A stretch of 64,000 bases of DNA, taken from positions 12,151,275-12,215,274 of the forward strand of contig NC_090716.1 of NCBI RefSeq assembly GCF_040954835.1, read 5' to 3'. Made by a program: the position numbers and the translations under genes. Each line of letters opens with the position of its first letter. Within the stretch, counting starts at the first letter, position 1. Source of the DNA: Lepisosteus oculatus. Its lineage: Eukaryota > Chordata > Actinopteri > Semionotiformes > Lepisosteidae. The notes under the pieces are model-generated. The model was not told where the DNA came from and ran no database searches. It was given only the letters and a program-made list of their open reading frames with translations. This document shows positions 45,501 through 59,224 of the stretch, one piece after another.

Positions 45501-48500
45501 CCAAAATGTTTAAATCTGACCAATCATTCTGTATTGATAACTTATTTAAAATATATTTTATAATATATTGAAATAATTTCTACTCCTTCATTTTTATCTG
45601 TGAAAACATGGGACCAGTATTCAGACAAATTTTTTCTAGACTTTAAGATTCTTTTGGCTCATGTTTTGAATCTGGCTGTGGAACAAGCCCTTGAAAATGT
45701 ATGAGCTTCTTTAATCCAGGATAAACTAACTGCATTGATTTGGTAGGTAGAAGACTTAATTTCTTATCTTCCTTATCAGAATTACACTGACGTCCATGGA
45801 GTATTTTTTAATTTGAGGGATATTTCATATTCCATTAAAACTCATCAAATAGTTTATTAATTTACATTATGTTTAAGAGGTTATGCATGAGCTGGAGAAT
45901 GTAGTATTTGCGTATTTACTTATTTAAGCTCTGCGGTTGTTTTCATTAATTGCCAAAATGAACACCACAATGCCACACATACTGTATTTCCAAACGTACT
46001 GCACAAAATAAAGCAGTCCTAGCTTGGGTTTGACATTTTTTAGATTCTGTTTTTTCCTCCAAAATGAATCTGTGCGTGGTGTACATACAGTATGACAGAT
46101 TATTACTGCTATCCTCAGATGTTCCTGCCTTAATGAGGTGAGGCCTAATCTCTGCTTTGCATTGTGCTTGCTCATGTTTTGCACAAGCATTGTATCTTTA
46201 AGATACAGACTGAGCTAGTTTATAAGGTCCCAATCAACCAATGAAAAACAATTATATTTCAGGACAAAACCTGGAAGAGAAGAACATCCACTAACATCTA
46301 GAGTAATGTTGTGTCAGTGAGATTCCAAGAACTCCAGACTCCAGCACATTGCGTGAAGCATGCTTTCTTTATATTTTGCACTTATGTGAATTTTCACTTC
46401 ATATGAAACTGTACTAATACAGATACTGTTGATAGGAGTAGTACATGTTCAGCATTGCTAACATGTTCTACTTTCTAGATTCAGAACTCTACAGGCTCCG
46501 ACAGGCTTGTCATACAACTAAACCTTACATCAGTTATAGCTTTGCAAGACTGTATACAGTCAGTGCTTATGAAACATAACAATATTTCAGATTAAAAGGA
46601 AATATTTATAAATGAAAATTTCTTCAAACTAAATTGAAATTTAGATTCCCACATAGATACATAAAAAACATGAATTTGTGAAGGAAATGCAAGGGGCTTT
46701 TGAACTCTGATGCAAATCACAAATTTGTGAATATTCATCTTCATTTAAGGATGGAGAGAGCTTTAGAAGTAAAGAAAATAATTGATATAAATTAGATTTT
46801 GATTGTGTTTAGTCTGCACTTGGCCCAGGGACTGTTAACAGGTGGAGAGCTCTCCTCATTTTCAGAAATAGCTTGAAATTGCACTGGCAGCCTCTGAATT
46901 ACAAGTTTTCTTCCTGTGCCATGACCCTAGGTCTCTGACCCACAACTGCAATGTGTTTTGTGTGACTAACAGCTGTAATTCCCCAATTATCACGCTTTGT
47001 TCTCCCACTGCACTACAAGTTTAGTTACCAGGGAGCTACAGCCAAGTTTTTTTCATTTCCAGTCCAACTCTTCACACTTCTCCCTTCATGCCTCTCTAAA
47101 GCTACCTTCTTTCTTAGTGTGTACTTAAGGTACATCACAGCTTTCCTATTTAATGAAATGTCGGCTGGTATACACATGAAAGACAATATAGCAAGCAATC
47201 TTCTATTATTCCAAATCCATAAACTTCTCTATCTTAAATGTGAGACTTGAAGAGGTGTTGACAAACCCATATAGGACATATTTTTATGCTGACTTTGGCA
47301 AGAGTACCCTTCTGGACACTAACCCTGATATTGTGACTCAGTCAAGATGGGACTCCACCTCACCGAAAAAAATCCTCAAAAATCAAACCTCCCCTCATCT
47401 CCTACTCCCTCTTATTATTACTAGTAACCAAAAAAATGAGAAGGTCACCACACTCTTCCTTGTTTAATGGAGAATTCATGTTTCAATTAAGGCATTTGTT
47501 TTTCACAATCATGGTTTTCATTTCTCTATATAATTCCTGGTCTCTTATCTTCATTTTTCTCTCATTTTGATTTGTTTATGGTTATCATCACTTTCTGTGA
47601 AGGTAGTACAGGGGAGAAGGCCATATTAAATTAAAGTGATTTTAAAACAAAAACTAAGTATTAGCTTCAAATCAGGCTAAAATATTTTTAACAGCCATTG
47701 ATTGATATACTCCATGGCAGGTCCAATATATTACCTATTTTAGTATATATCAAGACTTAAAACATTTTGGAAACATTCAAAAGGATGAACTATAAACATT
47801 ACTAGTTTAGATTTAGCTTGTATTCAAGCTTCTTGTAGTGTATTTGAAATGGTGAGAAAGTGCTTCTCATTGAAATGAAGCCCAAAACAAGTAAATCAGA
47901 GCTGAAATCCTGTTTCCTTTCCCAGCAATACTTTTTAGTACTGAATCCAAAACTGTCAGTAGGCGGCCCAGCCCTGTCTTTCATAAGAGTTTGGCAACCT
48001 TCTCTGCTGCCCTTACTTCTGTCACTCAGGAAAGACTTTTAATGCTTCCGTTACAGCAAACATCTATACAGTTTACACAGCTTAAATATATATTTTTTTC
48101 ATTTTTAATACTAAAAAAGAGAGTATTACAGGTTTATCTTGGTAATATTGCAATATATATATATATTTTGAAAAGTATTATTAGCAAAGAAATACAGTTT
48201 AATGTTTAATAATCTTTCACTACTGTGTATACCTGTCACAGTGTATAGTTATGTCAGTATGAAGAAATAAACATATTCTTAATTTTGTTAAAGGATCTAA
48301 ACTCTTGATACACATCGTTTCCTTCGACATAAGGAAATACGCTGCTGAAAAGGTGAAACCAAGCTCTTGTATGTCCATTTCCTGGAGGCTGCTTACTCCT
48401 AGGAAGAAGTGTGTCAACCTGGAAAATAAGAGATCGAGGGACCTTGTCGCAGTAAACCTGCAGTGTTTGGTGGCACAGAAGGCCTACTGTGTGCCTCAGG

Positions 48501-51030
48501 GACGGTGCTGTTTTCTTTCTGTCTCCAACGCTTTCTCTGTGGATCCTGCCTCAAACTGAGGTAAAGGCTATCGTGATTGTAGGCGCCCAGGAATTTAGAT
48601 GAATCCTTTCCCTTTATATTATGCAACATACTGTGAAACTGCATTCCGCTGAAAGGCTGTGAAGTGGTAATCTGGAGCATCTGCTCGCTTTCTTGGAGTG
48701 TCCATGTCATCATCTCAGTGGCGAGGCTTGGCTTCTTGTGCAGTGTTCACTGGTGGTTCCCACAGTAATTTCATCAGTGAATCAGGCCAGAACACCATCC
48801 TGCTACAGTACCACAGACGCCTTTTTTGTCCCATGAATCACCCTCTTACTGGATATTCTTTCTGTATTAGGCCTCTATGTGGGATATTATTAGCCGGAAT
48901 CTGGATGATGGTGTGTGCTGCTGGTAAGACACACTCGTAGCAGGGATTTTCAAGTTACTGTATGTCTCCTGGGGTAAAGTTACCCAGGGCTATTTTTGCT
49001 GTACTTTGCTTGTGGCCTTGCTAGTTTGTGCTTCATTGTTCTTGTTCCAAGCCATTTATTTGCTTAAATGAAAGGTCTGAATTAGACCAAGCTGAAAATT
49101 AATCTAAAATATTTTGTTTCTTGTGATATATTTATAACATACTATACTGTAGCAAGGTCTTGCGATAAAGTGATCAGGAGGAGTGGAAGCGCGGAATCCT
49201 AAGTGTCTTAACCTGTAAACTTCAAGTTCTTCCAGTAGATGGCCGTGCTGTGGAGGGGGGTGTGGTGCATACTTCCATTACTACTTCCAGTAGGGCCTTT
49301 TGGTAAAGACTTCATCCCTTCTGGGTGACACAGGGTGTTTTGCCTATTTACTGTGGCTACCATCCTTAATCAATGTGAGTTACATTTAGTTATCCATAGT
49401 TCACAAGTCGCAGAGTATTGAATGAAATAACAAAATATTTACTGCAGACCATACCGAGTATGTAAAGCATAAGGTAGATGGAAAAGTGAATGACATTGAA
49501 AGGAACGATTAAAAAAATCAACACTTCTGAATATTACGCATGTGGAAGGGTTAAAGGTCAAATGAAAGATCTTTGAGATCTGATTATCCAAAGAGGGTAG
49601 CATGAATTGGCATTGCAGTGGTACTGAGGGCTCTTACAGGGCAGGCAGGCAGGATCTGAAGAGATCTGAGGGTGGCCAGAGACAGGGCAGCTCTGATGCA
49701 CCTGTTTATCGGGCTCCACTGCCGTGGCAAAAGGCTGTAAAAGGCTGCAGTGTGAAGACGAGGAGTAACTAATCTGCTGACAGGAGGCGAGAAGTGCAGT
49801 AAGAACAAGAGAGAATTAGCAGAGACAAGGAATTGTGTGTTAGTGTTGACCTGCAAAATGTTTGCAGCTTCAGAAGGGAAACGTGTGCCTTGGGAAGTTG
49901 CGAACCATGATTCTTCAGCACTGTAGCTGAAACCGGGAATGCAATATCAAATCATTCATTCGAACATTCCTTTATAAACAACAGCAGCTACGACAGAGCT
50001 CATTAAAATAGTGTACTTTTCGCAGGGCTGTGAAAAAAATCCATACGCTGCCTTTGTACATTAACAATAAGAACACAATACACCCCTCTCATCTCACTGC
50101 GGTCACATCTCTTTAACGAAGACATAAATACATTCTCATTGATTTCCAAAATAGTGAAAATTTGTCATAAATCTGTCCTCTCAATATATCTTGTGAAATC
50201 AGTGATGATTGTTATTTCAGCCAAAGGGCAGGGTGGCCCAAACAGCTTCTTCTCCTTTGTGATTAGTCTTGTATTCTTATTTAATATTCCTATACGTAAT
50301 AATATGTAATATGTAATAGTTTGTTTACTGCTTAATGGTATAGTGTGAAGGCTGCATATTTATTTTCCTAAAAGTTGGTAACAACAGTAATACAAGCCTC
50401 TTTTGGTAGCAACAATACATGTTTCTGTTATTTATACTGAATCGTAACCTACAGTAAATAGTAGTTAATTATCTATGTGGAACTGTCCTTCAGTGGGATC
50501 TGAAACTTCATGTCTGTAAAAGAAACTGAATCGGTCACTAGCACTCTGTAAATACATGCTTTTGAAAATCAGTTTTAAAAAGTATCTCATATTATTTTAA
50601 GTGTAAAATTGTCATTAAGGTTATGGCGATTCGTTGCCAGTAGGCAATTTGTCGTTTTCTACATTTAAACAACCCGTTTTGTTTAACTTACAGTAAATAT
50701 GGTGCTGCCCTACAGTTTTTAAACATGAAGAACCATAATAAACATGTCAGAGGAGACATCAGTATTAAGTTTCAAGATGGCATGAAGCTTACTTATTTTA
50801 TCATGTAGAATACAGAGTGCTGGAATCTTGTTTGACTATTGTATTTCTAACAGCCAGCCAAATATAGAAAGCAATGCACAGAGTCATTAGAGAGGGCAAT
50901 GCAGTGCTTTTAATCACCTAGCTTTAGAAGAACATGAAAAGATTAAAAAAAACATATGACTTGTACTTCCTAAAAGTGAACTATCTAAAGTGAAGTAAGA
51001 GTTGTAAAGACGTTTTTAGTTCATGAAGCA
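36580..51030. other. Upstream desert, part 2: no gene recognised
   Basis: About 14 kb of AT-rich DNA. A diverged local duplication (42085-42200 / 43455-43575), a 32-bp palindrome (43779-43810) and a weak CTCF-like site near 49232 are the only structures I could single out. Confidence 0.5.
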
Positions 51031-51034
51031 ATGC

Positions 51035-51225
51035 CATTTTATCCATCACAGGGCACATCACTCACACGTAGGGTGGGTTAATATAGAGACAGAGCTAAAA
51101 TGGACAAAAATCTTGGGATTGTGGGCGGAAAAGTCCAAGAAAGCACAGAAGAATGTGCAGACTCCACACAGACAGAGATATCCAAATCCAGGATGGTGGA
51201 TCTAGAACCAACAGTGCCACTCTCT
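51035..51225 (-). repeat. Degraded L2-tail/SINE-like repeat fragment
   Basis: 'catcacagggcacatcactc', 'gcagactccacacagacaga', 'ccaggatggtggatctagaa' correspond, with decay, to the boxes of the better preserved copy at 58868-59222. Confidence 0.6.
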
Positions 51226-51229
51226 GTGT

Positions 51230-54200
51230 CTTTGTTCCCCCCCTTATTAGGCATCAGGAATTCTTAAAAATAGTTCTCTAAGTTACAGAAATTGTGTGAA
51301 CCTTTGGATTACAGAGTTTACAATTTCATTTAGACATTTCATATACTGTAACTTGGAAATGATTAACAGCACAAGTTGGTAGAGTAATCTTGTATGTATT
51401 AGCCTCTATTAATGCTCAATTACATTTCTTTACAAAGATGTGATCTTATTAGAACATGATTGCTGGAGGCATTTTTGATTATGCGATAATAAAATGTTAT
51501 TTGCTACCCCTAAACTGAAAAATATAAGAGATACCATATCTCTTTAACGGAAAATATTCATGATTTGTAGAACGTACCGTTCATTCAGAACATTTAATGG
51601 TTGCATAGTTTGAGCACATTGCTATGTTTCCATAGCACGAGGCATTGTATAACTTCTATAACTGTATAATTAATTTATTATCCCTTGCCCAGATGCAATT
51701 CAGAACTCAATTTCAGTTTCACAGTCATATCCCCGGAATATGAGAACAAATTATCTTCTGTTTTGCAGAGTGGTTTGTTTATCTCTTTCTGGGCTATCCA
51801 AGCTTGTCTCAGAGCTTCTGAAACTGAAGGTTTCTAAACCAAGTATACACACTAGCCAAACTCTTCTGTTAACTAAGCCATGTCCAGCAAGGTCAGTGCG
51901 TGCTTAAAGGTACAGTACTGCACTCACTTTAAACTTTTATTCAATGTAGGTCTGTTGCCATTACTGATTTGACCCTTTTCACATTCGGTTTCAATAAAAT
52001 CCCAGTTTGGCACTCTCGGAGCCATGACATTACACACACCATGCTCTAATTAGCCAGCGACTTTTTCCAGGAACATTGACCTGAGTAGTTTCTGCTCACA
52101 ACAAAACCTGAAAGATCTTCCCAGCTGTCAACATTGGAGCTGCCTGCTTTGGAAGGTGTTCTTTTAAAGAACCAAAAACCCACTGGAAGCTGATGAAAAC
52201 ATGTGGGTTTGTACATATGGCTACTTCATTTCTAAACCGTATTCTTTTAACACTTGGAAGAAAAGTGGTAAAAAAAGTACTTTCTGAGGTAGGGAACATT
52301 ATATAAATAGCTCCCGGGGGTGTATTCTGGAGTGATAAAGTCCAAGCGTCTATTCCCTTGTGGTCTGGGTCTCAATGTAAGAAACACACAGGGCCAAAGT
52401 GTGAGCTATAGGATACAGGCTTTGTCAGATTCGAGCCCACTCGTGTAACTGAATCATTATTGAACATTTCATCAACATCTGCAGTTTAGAGTTGTTTAAG
52501 AAATAGTATATGTTAGTGGTCAACCACTAACTAACTATGATCAACTGCAGGTTGCAAAGGCTCCTTCATTAATTCTGTCAGTCTTTGATGGATAGTGACT
52601 CTCATTTTGAATGTTCATTAAGTGATCATTTGGGCTAAACTTGTTAATTAAATGAACTGAATGGAATCTAGGTGGTGGTGGTACTCACTTCACTTTCTCT
52701 GTCTTTCTGCTGTTAATGTGCCTTAGATTTCAGACAAAGCCTGAATCTTGTCATGAGCAGAAAATCTCAAGAGGTGCAGAAGCAACTTGTTCTTGGCAGA
52801 ATACTCAGTTGTAGACGTCTACTGTTGGGAAAACTACTAAGAGCCCAGCAGGTCTTGTATAGTGAAATGCTCTTTGTTGGAAGCAAATTTGAAGTAAATT
52901 CAAGACTAAAATCTGTGTCTCTGCAGTGATTATATTTATGTTTAAATATATAATGGGGGGTTGTACAACAGAAGGTATCGTGATACTGTTACTGTTACCT
53001 GTTATTTCTGTTCCTCAATGAAGCATAAATGAGGCAGATCATTGTGGGCTTTTATTATTAAACAAATTCAAATAAATGCATCAGTAGATAATATTGTGCC
53101 ACTTTATATAATATATTGAGATATATCCCTCAGTTTGTTTTTTTATAACTTTGAACATCCCCATCATGAAAACCCAAGAAGTCCAAGTCTGACCAAGTCT
53201 CAGGGTGTGAGTCATGAATATAAGAACAAACTTATTACCATAAATGTTTTTGGGCAGCAGTGTGGAGTACTGCTTAGGGCTTTGGACTCATAATATTGTG
53301 GACCCAGATCCTGGTGGGAGCACTGCTGTTGTATCCTAAAGCAAGGTATCTTACTCAGATCAGTCCAGTAAAACGCCCATGTAGAAATGGCTTTAAATTG
53401 TAAATGCAAATTGAAAATTTCATCCAAATAAAAGGGTTAAAAAGATTTTATGCTGCAAGTTGATTATTATATATGTGTGTTTATGTGGTAGTTGTCGTAG
53501 AACGAAGAAGAGCTTTTTAGGCTTCAGAATCTTGGTTTCATAATTCATTGTAACTTGCAGGTCATGGTTATTTAGAAGAATATGTTTCCAGTGGGGTAGA
53601 GATGAGCCTATCCTGGCTTCAGATTACCTAGAAAGCTGTACGTACTCGGATCAGGTCATTCACTTCATGAAGTCGTTTGATTAATTGCAATCTACTAGAA
53701 CAAAAATGACTCCAGCCATTTCCACATAATACAGATATAATTCGCTGTGGAAGTGGTGAAGGGCAGGTTCAGAGATCCACAGAGAGGTCAGACTGTCAGT
53801 CAGACAGCAGACAGGGATGAAGGGAGACAATCCTGGTAATCTGTAGATAAGTAGAAAAGCATTGCCTATAGTTTGTACAAGGTCAGGTAAAGAATGTGTA
53901 AGTGTTCTGTAATGAAAGTGAATAGGGTCCATCATTTGGAGTTCAAGCAGGGCACATTGGAGTGATGAATTTGTTTTTAAATTGGATTTTTGTCTTGCCT
54001 ATATATATATACCATGGAATTGTTGTTGCATTTCTTAATTTACTTACGTGTATAGTATTTTTGTATTTACTTACATTTATAGAAGCACCTATGAAGAGTA
54101 AATAGGACAAAGAAAGCTATTTATGACATTGCAAATTAAGATGATGTGTACATTTAAATACTTATTAATATGCCAAGGGCATATTCATATTGATATTTTT

Positions 54201-57200
54201 TCTGGCATGTGGCTTTATATAATTCCTTTGTAATAATGTAGAAAAACGTATTAGTTTTTTTTTTAATTATATCTTAAAATGTCTGAGAAATGGCATTTCA
54301 GGGTGACATATGCTTATTCTGAGATAAACACAGTAGCTCCATGGCCGGTACGCAGTAATGGATACCTAAGACAAGTCGTGTTCTTTATTTACTCAACTGC
54401 TCTGGTTAAAACTTATGCCAATAGGTATTTTTTTTTGCATGATCCATGTTAATACTGATAAATGAGTTTAAAACCAGGAAGTCGGAAAACAACAGGAGGC
54501 ATACTATGAGTGTAATTGTATCATGAAAAGGTCTTTGTCTCTAGCCTGACCTGGTGGAAAGGTGATATAAAAGAACAGTAGAGCACAGACCCTGCATCTC
54601 ATCATAAAGGTCATATTTCAAAACTCTTTAAAGGCTGGTAAAATAGACATAATAACATAAAACAAGCAAGACATAGTTACCTTTATTGTACTTCGGAATG
54701 ATATATTTTAATTATTCCTCGATAATTCTTAATACCTGCCTCAGAGCATTAATTGGGTTTCAGCAGTTTGTCACAAACACATTTCACCAAATAACACTGA
54801 CATGATTTTTCATGGTTTCGTTGATCCACCTTGAATACATCTTAATAGCTACTTTGAAAATCTTGTCCAGCTTCGTATCAGGAAAAATCAGATTCTGTTT
54901 CAAAGAATGGCAAGTATAGGATGCTTTTTGCATTTCAGTGCTGTCTAATTAAAGCTGGTGAAAAACAAGAATCCTGATATGGTGTGAGGTCCTTTTCTGC
55001 CAAAAAAGTAGATATCATTAAAACATGGGTCATTATGGCTATGGCTATGTTTGTGCTTTAGCTGGGTTATGACTCTACAAATGGATTTTTGCAGGATACG
55101 TTTTTTTTTCTCAAGAAACCTTATCTGAAAGAGTTCCAACACAAAGAAAACAAATGTGAATTTAAGAGTTGTTATGACAAGCAGTTTCAAGAAGCTTTAA
55201 TTTCTTTTCCATTTTTATGATTTCTGCCCTCGTTCTGTTTTGTATTTCTTTAATGTGGCTGAAAAGATTGATTTTAAAGTTACTGAGCAGAATTCTACTT
55301 TAGCGTACAGTCCATCGCCAGAGTAGGTTTTATTAAAGGTTGGGATGGATCTATTCTGAAAATATAAAGCTGGTCAATATTACTTATTATAGCATTATAG
55401 TAAGCCCGCTTCAATGACAGGTGTTCGCCAGAATGATGCCAATAACTTTCTACCAACTCAATAAATGTTAACTTGTCTCAAAAAATAAGAAGAAATAGTA
55501 TATTCATCACAGAATAAAGTATACTGGGGTGTCGTGTGCATCTTCCAGTGCCAGTGCCTGTGTAAGTATTTGTGGTACAGCCCATGGACGTCCTCCAACA
55601 CATTTCCATCTCTACCAGCTCCTTTAGGAGTGTAACAGACTATTCCATCTCTTGTACAATCGTAGCAAGCAAAAACCTTGGAAAAATGTCAAGCCTTGGT
55701 CAAGTCTTATGTGTCTCTTATACAGGATTGAAAACATCCTTAAAAGCTTCCTTATTAATAGGTTATTCTACTAAATCAATACTAGCGTCTCAGAGGAGGC
55801 AATATTCTCATATTTTTCTGAATATCCCAATTTTCTTTTTTCTCTTTCTATAATGAATCGAATAGTTTTACTTGGATTTTCTTCAGAAAACTTTTTGCTA
55901 TCTATTATAAACCCTTCAAAAAACAAAGGGTGCATTTAAAGCAGCCTACACTGTAAAACACTTGATCTTTTTTTGAAATCACAAAATACAAAGTTCATCT
56001 GGGCATTATTTACATACAGAAAATCATGTGAGATCACTTCTGGTAATATTTTTCATGGTGCAGACATTTTCCGAAAACAGTTCTTAAACAGAACCATTTC
56101 AGAGGAAGATAATAGTCTTTAGTTCAGAATAACCAGTGGTGGTTACATGGCAGACCTGTGTGTACAGGCATGTGTCTTTTTTGGGTATTGTAGGAAAACA
56201 TACCAAGTAAAGGTTTGAACTGGAGGTTAGCTTAGCCACAGCTTCACCAATATTACTCATTAATCCTGTGAGGCAGTTTTCATTGCACTATGGGGACATA
56301 ATGTAGGTGTGTTCTTCTTTTATAAGTAAAGGACTGGCTTTGCAGTTGTTAAAAGTGCCTAAAGAGATCGCTTTTCCAAAATGCTGCACTGGCAGTATCA
56401 AACATGTTTCACATTCCCTAATTCTTAGTCCAATTATTCCATTAAAGATCAAAGTGGGCATGGAATGGATCTGGTATCCCTAACTTCCCAAAAGAAATCA
56501 AAAGGAATCTTAATTAGATATAAAAACCCTCGGCGAAGGGAAAGGTGGCACATCTCAGCCCAATTATTTGCACTCTTGTCTGTCATCGAGTTTATTAAAC
56601 TTATCTCGGAGGAAATCCAGTAAGTGTACACGTTGACTGCATGCAAGGAAGACGTGCCAGGAGAGCAGTGTGTTTCAAAGAGCCTCCTCTGATGTCAGGC
56701 AGCCAGTTAGGAGTGGCTGCTGACAGTATTGTACATGTGGAGAGAGGCCAACTACAGCCATTGTAGAGGAGTTAATATCTGGTGTGAAAGCAGAAAAGCA
56801 CACTGTCCTGTGGTTCTGCTTGGGGACAAGTGCTTGTTTTGATATTCCCCTATTTGGCAGCGTATATGTACATCCTATGTAACAGGGTATCATTAGATTA
56901 ATCTAATTCAAAATAATTCCATGTCTTTCAAGTTTAAGAGTTGCTGTTTTCATGGTGGCTCTCAAACATGGTTGTGAAAGCTAACAACCTCTGTGCGACA
57001 TTATTTTTAGAATTTCCTCTCTGCAAACACAGGAAATAAGGAGTGTGTTCTTCTGACTTCACAGTGCAACTCTCATCACTTGAGTGATAGTTAAATATAA
57101 TTTTGTTGTTATCCTAATAGACTCTTGTGGCCCTCAGTAGTTAAAATACACATTATTTTTGTTCAGTCATGAAATAGCTGTAGTACATTTATTCCAAAAC

Positions 57201-58860
57201 CTGTGCTGAGTATAACTCTGTTGTAATAAAGGTGTTTCTGTAAGGTGTATGCAAAATATGTGATAAAAAATAATTAACATATTCACTCTCAATATTATTC
57301 AAGCTTGGCAGATATATATGTACGTATAAGAATGAATATATATTCAGAATATATAAGACTGCATTTAGCCTTGCAATCATATAATATGTACAGGATATTT
57401 TCAAAACCAGATTGTCTTTTCTGTACTGTTATACTGATATACTGAAATAGTCTTGGAAATCATCTTTGTGGTCCTTATCTTTTAACAACAAAAAGCAACC
57501 CATCAGTAGTATTAAATATATGTCTCTGATTAGGCGGTTAGTATTTGCAGTTTTGTTATTGGATCTGTGAAACTATTTTCATCCAAAGAAACAGCGTGCA
57601 GCTCCACTCCTGGAGACATGGTTCCATGATCTCCATGTCTATGTAGTGTCAATTTTCATTGAAGTCTCATATAAAGTCTGAGTTTCCATGTGAAAGTCTC
57701 CCATTGCATTCCTTGTTCAAGTGGATTTATTGCATTAGGGTGATTTTTGCACAGGTGGAGAAAGGTTGGGTTGCAGACAGAGTCCAGGGTGGGTCTGGAT
57801 ACATAAATGAAGCTTGCACAGTAACACTATCTCTGATTGCAGTTACTTCTTAGTGTGATGCCTGTTGTTCTGCTGGGTGGTAGAAGACCTCTGAGCTTGT
57901 CGAAGGTCGTTAAAGTCATGAATTTATGGGACACTGGATGACAGCAGCTAGTTAAGGCTAAAGGTGACACATGATGAAGCTTTCCTTAGGATACTCACAG
58001 TTGCTTTCATCACATATTTATACCAATTTTACAAATATTTAAAGAGAATGTTCATTATATAGGATGATAATCATACATGAGAATTCCTTGAAATTAAACT
58101 GATTCTGAAATATTGCAATACTGAGATACTGTAGCATTCACGCATTTTAATGGTTTGCTAGTGAGCGTATCAAAATGTAATTCAATCTGCAGTATGTTGC
58201 AATACAATATGTATTAACTGTATGTTAATGTGAAATTTTCTAAAAAGAAAAAGCAATGAGATGTGAACATGTGTTCACATATGTTTTAAAAAATGATGAC
58301 ACACTGTTTATGTTCCAAGAAGAGCTTTAAGCATAAACCTTTCATGAGATTCCTTTGGTAAAATGTAACACAAAAAGCAGACGTTAGATTCCATTCTTTG
58401 TTTTAGGCTACAGTCACTGCAATGTGTTATCGGTTTTTCTGCAACATTGATAACCCCCAACTTTGTCTGTTAGCTGTTCAGTTTGATCACATGTTTTTAT
58501 CGAATTACTCCAGTGGTTTATGCATTGGTTAAGAAATCCTTTTGTGGTTTACCATTTACTGCTTACAATTTCAAACACAGACTGTGGTTTTTGAAACTGG
58601 CTGTAGCCATTAGTATAATGTTTCTGTGTTTGACTGTAAATCCTTAATGGAACTCAGATGCATGTCAGAGGGGTTGATCTTCTAGTCAGCCAGATGAGTT
58701 AGCTGAAAACACAGGCTATGCTTTCTTTTCTAGCACATCCGCATCCTATTCACTTTGACAGAGTCTTTAATAGGCCTGTCAGGCCAGGCTTGAAATCTTG
58801 AAATTCAGGTGGACTGAACAAGCTCAGAGCTTCCACATGAAGTGAACTAATGAACTGCTA
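51230..58860. other. Upstream desert, part 3: no gene recognised
   Basis: AT-rich, with one tRNA-SINE fragment (53246-53430). The stretch 56500-56650 is non-repetitive and could be conserved non-coding DNA, but that cannot be judged from one sequence. Short (TA)n runs occur near 54000. Confidence 0.45.
53246..53430 (+). mobile_element. tRNA-derived SINE fragment
   Basis: 'gggcagcagtgtggagtact', then 'tttggactcataatattgtg' (anticodon-stem region), then 'tcctggtgggagcactgctg' and 'aaagcaaggtatcttactca' follow the order of common fish tRNA-headed SINEs. The A- and B-box regions are diverged, so it is not a functional tRNA. Confidence 0.65.
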
Positions 58861-58867
58861 AGTATTA

Positions 58868-59222
58868 CATCCATCCATCTTCTGACTTATTTTCCAATAC
58901 AGGGTAGTGTAGGAGCCGGAGCCTACTCCAGCAAGCAATGGGCACAGGGCAGGGTACACCCTGGACAGGACGTCAGTCTTTTGCATCTAACACAGACACA
59001 GACATGCCCACACTCACACTTTGCAACACCAGGACCAATTTTCCCAGAAGCCAATTAAATTACCAGTACGTTTTAAGACTGTGGGAGGAAACTGGAGCAT
59101 CTGGAGGAAACCCATGTGAACATATGGAGAACGTACATACCCCACGCAGAACGCAAACCAGGAACTGAACCAAGGGCTTCAGTGTTGCAAAGCAGCAATG
59201 CACCATTGTACAGTGCCACCCG
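58868..59222 (-). repeat. Fish L2-tail/SINE-like repeat, near full length
   Basis: Runs from 'catccatcttctgacttatt' through 'gcacagggcagggtacaccc', 'tggacaggacgtcagtcttt', 'gactgtgggaggaaactgga' to 'gcaccattgtacagtgccac'. This is the standard order of a very abundant fish repeat, here reversed. The open frame 58938-59168 lies inside it and is not a gene. Confidence 0.85.
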
Positions 59223-59224
59223 CA

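Noticed and set aside
49232-49245. CTCF-like CCAGTAGATGGCCG
   Set aside because: One mismatch to the core and no locus context to support it.
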